Shown here piece after piece: positions 41,961 through 51,001 of a stretch of DNA of 52,759 bases (the stretch's first letter is position 1; the number at the start of each line of letters is the position of its first letter). Both the position numbers and the translations under genes were made by a program. Origin of the DNA: an uncultured Flavobacteriaceae bacterium. GTDB lineage: Bacteria; Bacteroidota; Bacteroidia; Flavobacteriales; Flavobacteriaceae. The stretch is taken from contig CALJFB010000028.1 in assembly GCA_938073895.1 (NCBI GenBank), positions 1-52,759 of the forward strand, read 5' to 3'. Under the pieces are notes generated by a model, which saw only the letters and a list, made by a program, of their open reading frames with translations, did not search any database and was not told where the DNA came from.

Positions 41961-43388
41961 CTATATCTCTGAAACTCTTAGCGTATTTACCATTCCTTTT
42001 TCTTGAATAGGCATGGCAGCCAGACTAACTAGCATGTCTCCTTTTTTTAAATAGCCTAGTTTTGTTGCAATTTTATTAACATCTTCAATAGTTTCGTCTG
42101 TACTTACAAACTTATCGTAAAAAAATGCTTTTACGCCCCAAAGTAAATTTAGTTGAGTTAGAATACGTTTGTTAGATGTAAATACTAAAATGTGAGATTT
42201 TGGTCTCCATGCCGAAATTTGAAATGCTGTATAACCAGAATTTGTTAATGTTGAAATTCCCGCTGCATCAATCTCGTTTGCCATTAAAGCTGCGTGATAG
42301 CATATGGATTTTGTAATGTAACGTTTTGTCTTTATAGTTGGTGGATCTTGTGGTACATTTATTAGATTAGAATCTTCTACACTTCTAATAATATTTGCCA
42401 TCTGTCGAATAACTTGTACTGGATATTTACCAACGCTTGTTTCTCCAGAAAGCATTACAGCATCTGCACCATCCATAACAGAGTTGGCCACATCGTTAAC
42501 TTCTGCTCGTGTTGGGGTTAAACTAGTAATCATTGTTTCCATCATTTGTGTAGCAATAATTACTGGAATACGTGCTTGTTTAGCTTTAAGTACTAATTGT
42601 TTTTGTACTAATGGCACTTCTTCTGCTGGGATTTCTACACCTAAATCGCCACGAGCTACCATTAAGCCATCGCAATAGGCTACAATTTTATCTATGTTTG
42701 TAACAGCTTCTGGTTTTTCTATTTTTGCAATTATTGGAATTTTATAATCGCTATGTTTTTTAATTAATTCTTGTAATTGTATTAAATCTTCTGCGTGACG
42801 CACAAAAGAAAGCGCCATCCAATCAACACCAATTTTACATGCAAAAATAGCGTCTTCGATATCTTTTTCTGTTAATGCGGGTTGAGATATGTTTGTGTTT
42901 GGTAGGTTAACACCTTTTTTAGATTTTAATGGACCACCTTGAATTACTCGAGCAACAACTTCATCTTTTTTATTTGAAGAAACAACTTCAAAATGTAATT
43001 TTCCATCGTCTAAAAGAATTTTTTCTCCTTTTTTAGCATCTTGAGGGAACTTATCGTAAGTCATGTAAACACGTTCTTTTGTACCTACAAAATGTGCTCC
43101 TGTAGCAAACGTAATTAGATCGTTTTCGTTTACAATAACTTCATTTTTCATTACTCCAACACGAAGTTTAGGACCTTGTAAATCTCCTAAAATTGATACG
43201 TTGTAGCCAAATTCATCGTTTAAATCACGAATCATTTTTATACGTTCTTCAACATCTGTATAATCTGCATGCGAAAAATTTATTCTAAAGACATTTACGC
43301 CTTCATCGCACATTGCTTTTAATGTATTTTTATCACTTGTTGCAGGTCCTAAAGTGGCAACAATTTTAGTTTTTTTAGTTTTTAACAT
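41961..43388 (-). CDS. pyk: Pyruvate kinase
   Basis: A 475-residue glycolytic enzyme converting phosphoenolpyruvate and ADP to pyruvate and ATP. Markers: KIVATLGPATSDK at the N-terminus, NFSHADY, the B domain, IAKIEKPEAVTNIDKI, MVARGDLGVEIPAEEVPLVQK (metal site), and IATQMMETMITSLTPTRAEVNDVANSVMDGADAVMLSGETSVGKYP. The C-terminal allosteric domain is complete. Its ATG overlaps the stop of the IPExxxVDY-like gene by one base, and a terminator follows. Confidence 0.97.
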   Translation of the reverse strand: MLKTKKTKIVATLGPATSDKNTLKAMCDEGVNVFRINFSHADYTDVEERIKMIRDLNDEFGYNVSILGDLQGPKLRVGVMKNEVIVNENDLITFATGAHFVGTKERVYMTYDKFPQDAKKGEKILLDDGKLHFEVVSSNKKDEVVARVIQGGPLKSKKGVNLPNTNISQPALTEKDIEDAIFACKIGVDWMALSFVRHAEDLIQLQELIKKHSDYKIPIIAKIEKPEAVTNIDKIVAYCDGLMVARGDLGVEIPAEEVPLVQKQLVLKAKQARIPVIIATQMMETMITSLTPTRAEVNDVANSVMDGADAVMLSGETSVGKYPVQVIRQMANIIRSVEDSNLINVPQDPPTIKTKRYITKSICYHAALMANEIDAAGISTLTNSGYTAFQISAWRPKSHILVFTSNKRILTQLNLLWGVKAFFYDKFVSTDETIEDVNKIATKLGYLKKGDMLVSLAAMPIQEKGMVNTLRVSEI

Positions 43389-43879
43389 TAGTAAAATATT
43401 AAATTGTTTTTAGATTTTAAGTTTTCTGCATTTACGTAATATGCAGTTATAACTTGTGGAATCTCTAGTATTTTATTTATAAAATCCTGAGTTCTTTTAT
43501 TGGTAAATTCAGTATCTATTTTTAAAAAATAGCCTGCTTTTTTATGCTCAGGTATTAAATAGTGTGTTGTTTCGTTTGTATGATCTTCTTCAGAGAACAA
43601 ATTTGTTGCATTTGTTTTTACCTTTTTTGTAATAACTTTGCAGCGGTTTTCTACTAAATTGTATGTAATTTCTTCATTTGTATCTAGATATTCAAATAAT
43701 GCATAATTTGTGTTTAGCTTAATGTTTATAACATCCGATTGGTCTTTTACAAAAGCCGTTTTTAAATGTTTGTTAAGTAAGTATGCTAATCTATAGTTGT
43801 CTAAAATGCAGTGTATGGCAATTAATGTAAATGCTTCGTCGTTATTTAGATCATCAAAACTCAATTTAAGAACTGCCAT
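43388..43879 (-). CDS. IPExxxVDY-type protein
   Basis: A 163-residue soluble protein found in Bacteroidota between rnc and pyk. The family is named for a motif usually reading IPExxxVDY; here it is IPEHKKAGYFLKI, so Val-Asp are replaced by Ala-Gly. The N-terminus (KLSFDDLNNDEAFTLIAIHCILDNYRLAYLLNKHL) and the C-terminal FINKILEIPQVITAYYVN are otherwise family-like. The function is unknown. It abuts pyk and is 114 nt from rnc. Confidence 0.8.
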   Translation of the reverse strand: MAVLKLSFDDLNNDEAFTLIAIHCILDNYRLAYLLNKHLKTAFVKDQSDVINIKLNTNYALFEYLDTNEEITYNLVENRCKVITKKVKTNATNLFSEEDHTNETTHYLIPEHKKAGYFLKIDTEFTNKRTQDFINKILEIPQVITAYYVNAENLKSKNNLIFY

Positions 43880-43993
43880 TATTAGTGCTAATTAATTGTA
43901 AATATAGCATTTATAACGGTTTTATTACTGAAGATTCTTAATTCTTAACGATAATTTAATACGAAATAATTTAGTTTGTATGGAACTACAGTT

Positions 43994-44731
43994 TTAAGCT
44001 TCTATTTCCTTTTGAAGAACAAAAAATGCACGCTTAGATGCTTTTTCTTCTGCCTTTTTTTTAGAAGTTGCTCTTGCTTTACCAATAACTTTATTATCTA
44101 TAACTAATTTTACAGCAAAATGTCTTAATTCATCTATGCCTGTATCATCGTATATGTTATAAGTAAATGTCTTTTTTTCTTTTTGACACCATTCTATAAG
44201 TAAACTTTTGTAGCTAATTACTTTTCCTTCTAATTTTGCAATATCTACGTGAGGAATTATTATAGTTTTATAAATAAATTTTTCGCAGAATTTGTAGCCT
44301 TTGTCCAGGAAAATAGCACCTACTAAAGCTTCAAACAAATTCCCGTGTATATTACGTCCAAATTGAGTTTTAGGAATTTTACTTTTAATTAAATTAACTA
44401 GCCCAAGTGCTTCGCCTAGTTCGTTTAGATGTTCACGACTTACAATTTTAGAGCGCATTTTGGTTAGGTAACCTTCGTCTCCACTAGGTACTTCTATAAA
44501 TAAATGGTCTGCAATTACAGCACTTAGCATAGCGTCTCCTAGAAATTCTAATCGTTCGTAATTAACAGAATGACCTTTATCGTTCTTTAAGTTTAAAGAG
44601 CGATGTGTAAATGCTGTTTGATAAGGTTTTATTTTTTTAGGTTTGAAACCTATAAGTTGAGTTATAGTTACAAGAAATTGCCTGTCTTTATTAGAAGATT
44701 GGTATTTAAAGATGTTTCGAATGATAGACAT
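43994..44731 (-). CDS. rnc: Ribonuclease III
   Basis: A 245-residue dsRNA endonuclease. The catalytic signature is NYERLEFLGDAMLSAVIADHLF (about residues 57-78), followed by LVGAIFLDKGYKFCEKF, and a C-terminal dsRNA-binding domain (SYKSLLIEWCQKEKKTFTYNI ... GKARATSKKKAEEKASKRAF). An extra 20-residue N-terminal stretch is common in this phylum. It starts six bases after fabF, giving the conserved acpP-fabF-rnc order. Confidence 0.97.
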   Translation of the reverse strand: MSIIRNIFKYQSSNKDRQFLVTITQLIGFKPKKIKPYQTAFTHRSLNLKNDKGHSVNYERLEFLGDAMLSAVIADHLFIEVPSGDEGYLTKMRSKIVSREHLNELGEALGLVNLIKSKIPKTQFGRNIHGNLFEALVGAIFLDKGYKFCEKFIYKTIIIPHVDIAKLEGKVISYKSLLIEWCQKEKKTFTYNIYDDTGIDELRHFAVKLVIDNKVIGKARATSKKKAEEKASKRAFFVLQKEIEA

Positions 44732-44737
44732 TCGAGA

Positions 44738-45988
44738 TTAATCTAATTTTCTGAAAACAACACAAGCATTATGACCACCAAAACCAAAGGTGTTACTCAT
44801 AGCTACTCTAATGTCTCTTTTTTGAGGTTTGTTTAACGTTAAATTTAAACTTGGATCAATATTTTCGTCTGCAGTTTTATGGTTTATTGTTGCTGGAACA
44901 ATACCATTTTGTATGGCTAAAATAGCCGAAATTGATTCTATGGCTCCGGCAGCACCTAATAAGTGTCCAGTCATAGATTTTGTAGAGTTAATATTGATGT
45001 TTTTAGCATGATCGCCAAAAACTTCTGAAATTGCTTTTAATTCTGCAACATCTCCTAAAGGTGTAGAAGTTCCATGTGTGTTAATATGGTCTACATCTTC
45101 TGGTTTTAAACCTGCATTTTCTAAACAGTTACGCATTACAGCCATAACACCAATTCCTTCTGGATGGGGTGCAGTCATGTGGTAAGCATCAGATGATAAA
45201 CCGCCACCAATTAACTCGGCATAAATTTTAGCGCCTCTTGCTTTAGCGTGTTCGTAGCTTTCTAATACAATAGCTCCAGCGCCTTCACCTAATACAAAAC
45301 CATCACGGTTAGCATCAAACGGTTTAGAAGCACCTTGAGGATCTTCATTGTTTGTTGATAATGCATGCATGGCGTTAAATCCACCCATACCAGATATGGT
45401 TACAGCAGCTTCACTACCACCAGTAACAATAACATCACAATGTCCCAATCTAATGTAATTTAAAGCATCAATCATAGCGTTTGCTGATGATGCACAAGCA
45501 GAAACTGTAGTATAGTTTGGTCCCATAAAACCATTCTTAATAGAAATGTTTCCAGGAGCAATATCTGCTATCATTTTAGGAATAAAGAATGGGTTAAATC
45601 TTGGTGCACCATTTCCTTCGCAGTAGTTTATCATTTCGTTTTGAAATGTTTCTAATCCGCCAATTCCTGCGCCCCAAATAACACCAACTCTTAATTTGTT
45701 AACTGTTTCTAAGTCCAGTTTAGAGTCCGCAATAGCCTCATCAGATGCGACCATTGCGTACTGTGTAAACCTGTCCATTTTACGTGCGTCTTTCCTATTA
45801 ATGAAATCGGTCACGTTAAAGTCTTTAAGTTCGCAAGCAAATTTTGTCTTAAAATGTTCAGTGTCAAAATATGTAATAGGTGCGGCGCCACTTTTACCTT
45901 CAAGTAAAGCGTTCCAATACTCGTCTTTGGTGTTACCAATTGGTGTTAGTGCTCCTAATCCTGTTACTACTACGCGCTTAAGTTCCAT
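44738..45988 (-). CDS. fabF: 3-oxoacyl-ACP synthase II FabF
   Basis: A 416-residue elongating ketosynthase of fatty-acid synthesis. The catalytic triad is visible: Cys165 in VSACASSANAM, His in NTHGTSTPLGD, His in KSMTGHLLGAAGA. The C-terminal SNTFGFGGHNACVVF is canonical. It condenses malonyl-ACP with acyl-ACP carried by the product of the next gene upstream. It lies 12 nt after acpP. Confidence 0.97.
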   Translation of the reverse strand: MELKRVVVTGLGALTPIGNTKDEYWNALLEGKSGAAPITYFDTEHFKTKFACELKDFNVTDFINRKDARKMDRFTQYAMVASDEAIADSKLDLETVNKLRVGVIWGAGIGGLETFQNEMINYCEGNGAPRFNPFFIPKMIADIAPGNISIKNGFMGPNYTTVSACASSANAMIDALNYIRLGHCDVIVTGGSEAAVTISGMGGFNAMHALSTNNEDPQGASKPFDANRDGFVLGEGAGAIVLESYEHAKARGAKIYAELIGGGLSSDAYHMTAPHPEGIGVMAVMRNCLENAGLKPEDVDHINTHGTSTPLGDVAELKAISEVFGDHAKNININSTKSMTGHLLGAAGAIESISAILAIQNGIVPATINHKTADENIDPSLNLTLNKPQKRDIRVAMSNTFGFGGHNACVVFRKLD

Positions 45989-46000
45989 AAATGTGTTTAA

Positions 46001-46234
46001 TTATTTTGCAGCTTCAATATATGAAACAGCTTGACCAACTGTAGAAATGTTCTCTGCTTGATCGTCTGGAATTTGAATATCGAATTCTTTTTCGAATTCC
46101 ATAATTAATTCCACAGTATCTAATGAGTCTGCTCCTAAGTCGTTTGTGAAGCTTGCTTCAGTTACTACTTCGTTTTCGTCTACGCCTAATTTGTCTACGA
46201 TTATCGCTTTAACTCTTGATGCAATGTCTGACAT
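46001..46234 (-). CDS. acpP: Acyl carrier protein
   Basis: A 77-residue acidic four-helix carrier. The phosphopantetheine site is [16 protein letters not shown] with Ser37. Length and acidity are standard. It is the first gene of acpP-fabF-rnc and has a -7 box TATTTTTG on the minus strand at 46273-46266. It is divergent from purN. Confidence 0.97.
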   Translation of the reverse strand: MSDIASRVKAIIVDKLGVDENEVVTEASFTNDLGADSLDTVELIMEFEKEFDIQIPDDQAENISTVGQAVSYIEAAK

Positions 46235-46265
46235 AATTTTTTAATTTTAAGTTTTAATTAAGTCG

Positions 46266-46273
46266 CAAAAATA
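46266..46273 (-). promoter_or_regulatory. Candidate -7 box of acpP
   Basis: Minus-strand TATTTTTG fits TAnnTTTG, 31 nt before the ATG. The whole divergent gap to purN (about 180 nt) is AT-rich and holds no other gene. Confidence 0.5.
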
Positions 46274-46416
46274 TAAAACTTTCATTTAAAACACACATTT
46301 AGTTTAAAAATGTGCAATTAAATTTAATAATTTTTATTTAAATAATTTGATTTTTGCGTCGAAATTGTAATTATTATTCTTTTTTTTGTTGTGTAAACCT
46401 AACCTATTAGCTGTAT

Positions 46417-46983
46417 ATGAAACGAATTGTGATTTTTGCATCTGGAAGCGGATCTAACGCTGAAAATTTAATAAAGTTTTTTCAAAACAGTGAAAAAGCT
46501 AATGTTACACTTGTAGCTACTAACAATCCTTATGCCAAAGTGTTAGATCGCTGTAAAACCCTTAATATACCTGCGATGTCTTTTAATAGAGATGCTTTTA
46601 TAAACACAGATGTTGTATTAAACGTGTTAAAAGACCAAAATCCAGATATTATTGTTTTAGCTGGATTTTTATGGAAATTCCCAACATTTATTCTAAAAGA
46701 GTTTCTTAATAGAGTTATTAATCTTCATCCTGCATTGTTACCAAAATTTGGTGGAAAAGGAATGTATGGAATGAATGTGCATAAAGCAGTTGTAGATCAA
46801 AAAGAATCTGAGACTGGAATTACTATTCATTATGTAAATGAAAATTACGATGAAGGCGCTGTAATTTATCAAGCAACTTGTAAAGTAGATGAAAATGACA
46901 CAGCAGAAGATGTTGCAGCAAAAATTCACACCTTAGAGATGGATAATTTCCCAAAAATTGTAGATCAACTACTTAATAATTAA
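46417..46983 (+). CDS. purN: Phosphoribosylglycinamide formyltransferase PurN
   Basis: A 188-residue enzyme adding a formyl group from 10-formyl-THF to GAR, step three of purine synthesis. FASGSGSNAENLI (phosphate loop), the active-site stretch VINLHPALLPKFGGKGMYG with the catalytic Asn-His, and SETGITIHYVNENYDEGAVI with the catalytic Asp match the family. It is divergent from acpP. The PurF-type enzyme of the same pathway is encoded 1.8 kb downstream. Confidence 0.95.
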   Translation: MKRIVIFASGSGSNAENLIKFFQNSEKANVTLVATNNPYAKVLDRCKTLNIPAMSFNRDAFINTDVVLNVLKDQNPDIIVLAGFLWKFPTFILKEFLNRVINLHPALLPKFGGKGMYGMNVHKAVVDQKESETGITIHYVNENYDEGAVIYQATCKVDENDTAEDVAAKIHTLEMDNFPKIVDQLLNN

Positions 46984-47034
46984 TATTTTTATTTAGCTTC
47001 AATAAATTATTTTTATTGATAATTAGAACAACTT

Positions 47035-47670
47035 ATGTCTAAGAAGAAATTTTATGTGATTTGGCAAGGCCACAAAACAGGTGTTTTTACGTCTTGGAAT
47101 GTTTGTAAAAAGCTTATTAAAGATTTTAGTGGTGCACAATACAAATCATTTGGAACTGAAGCAGCAGCAAAAGAAGCTTTTAAAGGAAATTATTTTGATT
47201 ATGTTGGTAAAAAGGACGATTCTAAAAGTTCTTTAACCAAAGCAGAGCTTTTAAAAATAGGCTTACCTAATTATAATTCAATTTCTGTAGATGCTGCATC
47301 TAGTGGAAATCCTGGAATTATGGAATATAGAGGTGTAGACACTAAAAATAAAGATCAGTTATTTATACAAGGACCTTTTGCCCAAGGCACTAATAATATA
47401 GGCGAATTTTTAGCCCTAGTTCACGGCTTAAGTTTTTTAAAGAAGCATAAAAGCGAACGCTTAATTTATACAGATTCTAGAACAGCAATGAGTTGGGTTA
47501 AAAAAAAGAAATGTAATACAAAATTAGCTCGTAGCGAAAAAAACAAACCTGTTTTTGATCTAGTAGATCGTGCCGAAGCTTGGCTTAAATCTAATACTTA
47601 TACCACAACTATTGTAAAGTGGGAAACTAAAGCTTGGGGAGAAATTCCTGCAGATTTTGGAAGGAAATAG
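47035..47670 (+). CDS. RNase H1-like protein with N-terminal hybrid-binding domain
   Basis: A 211-residue protein. Residues 3 to about 50 are a viroplasmin/RNase H1 N-terminal domain (KFYVIWQGHKTGVFTSWNVCKKLIKDFSGAQYKSF), which binds RNA-DNA hybrids. The catalytic domain follows: SVDAASSGNPG (Asp86), NNIGEFLALVHGL (Glu124), IYTDSRTAMSW (Asp147) and a final Asp in IPADFGRK. The DEDD set is therefore complete. It cleaves RNA in RNA-DNA hybrids. It lies between purN and a sugar kinase with no clear operon link. Confidence 0.9.
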   Translation: MSKKKFYVIWQGHKTGVFTSWNVCKKLIKDFSGAQYKSFGTEAAAKEAFKGNYFDYVGKKDDSKSSLTKAELLKIGLPNYNSISVDAASSGNPGIMEYRGVDTKNKDQLFIQGPFAQGTNNIGEFLALVHGLSFLKKHKSERLIYTDSRTAMSWVKKKKCNTKLARSEKNKPVFDLVDRAEAWLKSNTYTTTIVKWETKAWGEIPADFGRK

Positions 47671-47732
47671 TATATAAATTACTATGTTTTATATATCTGT
47701 AACACTATACTTTTAATCCTAAAAATTTTATG

Positions 47733-47740
47733 TAAATTTG
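47733..47740 (+). promoter_or_regulatory. Candidate -7 box of the PfkB kinase gene
   Basis: TAAATTTG matches TAnnTTTG, 22 nt before the ATG at 47763. The upstream TTTTAA at 47711-47716 could be a weak -33. Confidence 0.5.
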
Positions 47741-47762
47741 CAGTTCATTTCAAAATACAATT

Positions 47763-48689
47763 ATGAGTAAATTAGTTATTGTTGGAACCGTTGCTTTTGA
47801 TGCTATTGAGACGCCTTTCGGGAAAACAGATAAAATTCTTGGTGGCGCAGCAACTTATATAGGTCTTTCAGCTTCTCAGTTTAATGTAGATGCAGCTGCT
47901 GTGTCTGTAGTTGGAGGCGATTTTCCTCAGGAATATTTAGATTTACTAACAGATAGAACTATAAATATTGATGGTGTAGAGATTGTAAAAGATGGAAAAA
48001 CTTTTTTCTGGTCTGGAAAATATCATAACGATATGAATTCTCGCGATACTTTAGTTACAGAATTAAATGTATTAGAAACTTTTAATCCAATTGTTCCAGA
48101 CGCTTACAAAGATGCAGAAATTGTAATGTTAGGAAATTTACATCCATTAGTGCAATTAGGTGTTTTAGAGCAAATGACAAAAAAGCCCAAGTTAGCTATT
48201 TTAGATACAATGGATTTCTGGATGAATATTGCTTTAGACGATTTAAAGAACGTAATATCTAAAATAGATGTTATTACTATTAACGATGAAGAAGCTCGTC
48301 AATTATCTGGAGAATACTCTTTAGTAAACGCAGCTAAGAAAATTCATGCAATGGGCCCAAAATATGTGGTTATTAAAAAAGGAGAACATGGCGCATTATT
48401 ATTTCATGATAATGATATGTTTTATGCACCAGCTTTACCATTGGCTGAAGTTTTTGATCCAACAGGAGCAGGAGATACATTTGCAGGAGGATTTGCAGGT
48501 TATTTAGCTAAGTCAGGAGATATTTCTTTTGAAAATATGAAAAAGGCTGTAATCTACGGTTCTACATTAGCATCGTTTTGTGTAGAGAAATTTGGAACAG
48601 AACGCATGGTAAATCTAAAACCCGAAGACGTCAAAACAAGATTGAAACAGTTTAAGAAATTAACACAATTTGATATAGAATTAAATTAA
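47763..48689 (+). CDS. PfkB-family sugar or nucleoside kinase
   Basis: A 308-residue ribokinase-like kinase. Conserved features: the N-terminal VGTVAFDAIETPFGKTDKILGGAATYIG, the mid-region VITINDEEARQLSG, and the catalytic anion-hole motif FDPTGAGDTFAGGFAGYL with Asp base. The substrate is not predictable from sequence; the position beside the PurF-type gene and purN may hint at nucleoside or ribose phosphorylation, which is inference. A strong terminator follows two bases after the stop. Confidence 0.88.
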   Translation: MSKLVIVGTVAFDAIETPFGKTDKILGGAATYIGLSASQFNVDAAAVSVVGGDFPQEYLDLLTDRTINIDGVEIVKDGKTFFWSGKYHNDMNSRDTLVTELNVLETFNPIVPDAYKDAEIVMLGNLHPLVQLGVLEQMTKKPKLAILDTMDFWMNIALDDLKNVISKIDVITINDEEARQLSGEYSLVNAAKKIHAMGPKYVVIKKGEHGALLFHDNDMFYAPALPLAEVFDPTGAGDTFAGGFAGYLAKSGDISFENMKKAVIYGSTLASFCVEKFGTERMVNLKPEDVKTRLKQFKKLTQFDIELN

Positions 48690-48690
48690 C

Positions 48691-48722
48691 AAAAAAACGC
48701 TCAATTCTTTGAGCGTTTTTTT
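48691..48722 (+). terminator. Terminator after the PfkB kinase gene
   Basis: A 14-bp perfect stem (AAAAAAACGCTCAA, TTGAGCGTTTTTTT) with a short loop and T7. Confidence 0.9.
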
Positions 48723-48785
48723 GTTAGTATTGCAATAATTTTTATAAAACTATAACAACTTAACCTACACAACAATTCAACAAAA

Positions 48786-50681
48786 ATGAGTGATGCTTTA
48801 AAACATGAATGCGGAATTGCATTAATTAGACTTAAAAAACCATTAGAGTTTTATAAAGAAAAATACGGTACAGCATTTTATGGTGTAAATAAAATGTATT
48901 TAATGATGGAGAAACAGCATAACCGTGGTCAAGATGGTGCTGGATTTGCAAGTATTAAATTAGATATGGAACCGGGACAACGCTACATTAGTCGTGTTAG
49001 ATCAAATAAACAATTGCCAATTCAAGACGTTTTTGCTCAAATAAACGAAAGAATAAACGACGAGCTAAAGGCAGACGAAACTCTAAATAACGATATTAAA
49101 AGACTAAAAGAAAAAGTACCTTATGTAGGAGAAGTGCTTTTAGGTCATGTACGTTACGGAACTTTTGGAAAAAACAGTGTAGAAAGTGTTCATCCTTTTT
49201 TAAGACAAAACAGTTGGATGCACAGGAATTTAATAGTTGCTGGAAATTTTAACATGACAAATGTAACTCAGTTATTTAAAGACTTAGTTAACATTGGGCA
49301 ACATCCAAAAGCAGAGGCAGATACTATTACTGTAATGGAAAAAATTGGTCACTTTTTAGACCGACAAGTTTCTAAACTTTATAAAGAGGCAAAAAAAGAA
49401 GGTTTATCTAAAATAGAAGCATCTAAAACTATTGCAGAACAAATAAATATTGCTAAAATATTAAAAAAATCTGCTAAAAAATGGGATGGTGGATATGCAA
49501 TGGCAGGAATGTTAGGTCATGGAGATGCTTTTGTACTGCGTGATCCAGCAGGAATAAGACCAGCATATTATTACGAAAACGATGAAATTGTTGTTGTTGC
49601 ATCCGAGCGACCAGTAATTCAAACAGTTTTTAATGTAGATTTTGATGATGTTGTAGAGTTAGATCCAGGAAAAGCAATCATTATTAAAAAAGGCGGAAAA
49701 ACATATTTAGAACAAATATTAGAACCTTTAGAAAAGAAAGCTTGTTCTTTTGAGCGCATCTATTTTTCTAGAGGTAGCGATCAAGAAATTTATGCTGAAC
49801 GCCAGAAACTAGGCCGCTTATTATTTCCACAGATTATGAAATCTATTGGAGATGATATTGAAAATTCTGTATTTTCTTTTATTCCTAATACAGCCGAAGT
49901 ATCATATTATGGTATGATTAAGGAAGGTGAATTGTTTTTAAATAAACAAAAAGAAGCCTTACTACTTCAAGAAGAAAATAGAACGCCAGAAAAGATAAGA
50001 GAAATTTTAGCTAAAAGTCTTCGTACAGAAAAAATAGCCATTAAAGATGCTAAATTAAGAACCTTTATTACAGATGATGATAGTAGAGACGATTTAGTAG
50101 CTCATATTTACGACATAACTTACGGTTCTGTTAAACCAACAGATAACTTAGTTATTATAGACGATTCTATAGTTCGAGGTACTACATTACAAAAAAGTAT
50201 TCTTACAATGATGGATAGATTAAATCCTAAGAAAATCATTGTAGTATCGTCTGCACCGCAAATTCGTTACCCAGATTGCTACGGAATAGATATGGCAAAC
50301 TTAGAAGGTCTAATTGCTTTTAGAGCAATGTTAGCACTTTTAAAAGACGATAATAAATACCATTTAGTAGAAGAAACTTATAAAAAATGTCTAGAACAAG
50401 TAAACCTTCCAGATGTAGAGGTTAAAAACTTTGTTAAAGATTTATATGCACTTTATACAGATGAAGATATTTCAAGAAAAACAGCACAATTACTAAGTTC
50501 TGAAGGTTTAAATGCAGAAGTAGATATTATTTATCAATCTGTAGATAATTTACATTTAGCTTGTCCTAAAAATCTTGGAGATTGGTACTTTACAGGAGAT
50601 TATCCAACCGTTGGTGGACAAAGAGTAGTTAATAGAGCTTTTATTAATTTCTTTGAAGGAAATAAAGAACGTGCTTATTAA
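48786..50681 (+). CDS. purF: Amidophosphoribosyltransferase, long Bacteroidota form
   Basis: A 631-residue enzyme that starts purine synthesis by transferring glutamine amide to PRPP. The glutaminase nucleophile is Cys9 (HECGIALIRL), exposed after an eight-residue propeptide; RGQDGAGFASI, LLGHVRYGTFG and the DAFVLRDPAGIRPAYYYEND segment belong to the Ntn domain. The PRPP motif LVIIDDSIVRGTT lies near residue 460. Typical PurF proteins have about 470-505 residues; an extra insertion (about 375-425) and a C-terminal addition (about 545-631) account for the length. A terminator follows. Confidence 0.88.
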   Translation: MSDALKHECGIALIRLKKPLEFYKEKYGTAFYGVNKMYLMMEKQHNRGQDGAGFASIKLDMEPGQRYISRVRSNKQLPIQDVFAQINERINDELKADETLNNDIKRLKEKVPYVGEVLLGHVRYGTFGKNSVESVHPFLRQNSWMHRNLIVAGNFNMTNVTQLFKDLVNIGQHPKAEADTITVMEKIGHFLDRQVSKLYKEAKKEGLSKIEASKTIAEQINIAKILKKSAKKWDGGYAMAGMLGHGDAFVLRDPAGIRPAYYYENDEIVVVASERPVIQTVFNVDFDDVVELDPGKAIIIKKGGKTYLEQILEPLEKKACSFERIYFSRGSDQEIYAERQKLGRLLFPQIMKSIGDDIENSVFSFIPNTAEVSYYGMIKEGELFLNKQKEALLLQEENRTPEKIREILAKSLRTEKIAIKDAKLRTFITDDDSRDDLVAHIYDITYGSVKPTDNLVIIDDSIVRGTTLQKSILTMMDRLNPKKIIVVSSAPQIRYPDCYGIDMANLEGLIAFRAMLALLKDDNKYHLVEETYKKCLEQVNLPDVEVKNFVKDLYALYTDEDISRKTAQLLSSEGLNAEVDIIYQSVDNLHLACPKNLGDWYFTGDYPTVGGQRVVNRAFINFFEGNKERAY

Positions 50682-50705
50682 TAAAACGTTATTATAATAA
50701 TTTAG

Positions 50706-50738
50706 AAGGCAATTATTTAAAAGTAATTGCCTTTTTTT
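50706..50738 (+). terminator. Terminator after purF
   Basis: A 10-bp stem (AAGGCAATTA, TAATTGCCTT), 8-nt loop, then T7. Confidence 0.85.
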
Positions 50739-50947
50739 GATTCGTTTAAATGGTGTTTTATTAGATTTTTATTGGGATTTTAAAAGAGAACTATTAAAAA
50801 TAACTCTAAATTTTTATATTGATTAAGTAAATTTTCCACGTTAGTGATTAAACGGTTTGTTTAAGCGTAAATTACCTAAGAAATTTTAGTAGTTAAAAAA
50901 TATAATTCAAAATATTAAAAAAAAGCATTATATTTTTACAGATAATG
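50739..50947. other. AT-rich upstream region of gdhA
   Basis: About 210 nt with no open frame of note. A short GC-containing island (near 50838-50872) stands out, but I find no clear palindrome or known riboswitch. Nitrogen control could act here; nothing in the sequence proves it. Confidence 0.35.
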
Positions 50948-50955
50948 TATATTTG
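50948..50955 (+). promoter_or_regulatory. Candidate -7 box of gdhA
   Basis: TATATTTG matches TAnnTTTG exactly, 46 nt before the gdhA ATG. The -33 TTG is not obvious. Confidence 0.55.
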
Positions 50956-51001
50956 TATTACAAATTTTAAACAAAACTAATAATATCATAATTAGTATTT
51001 T

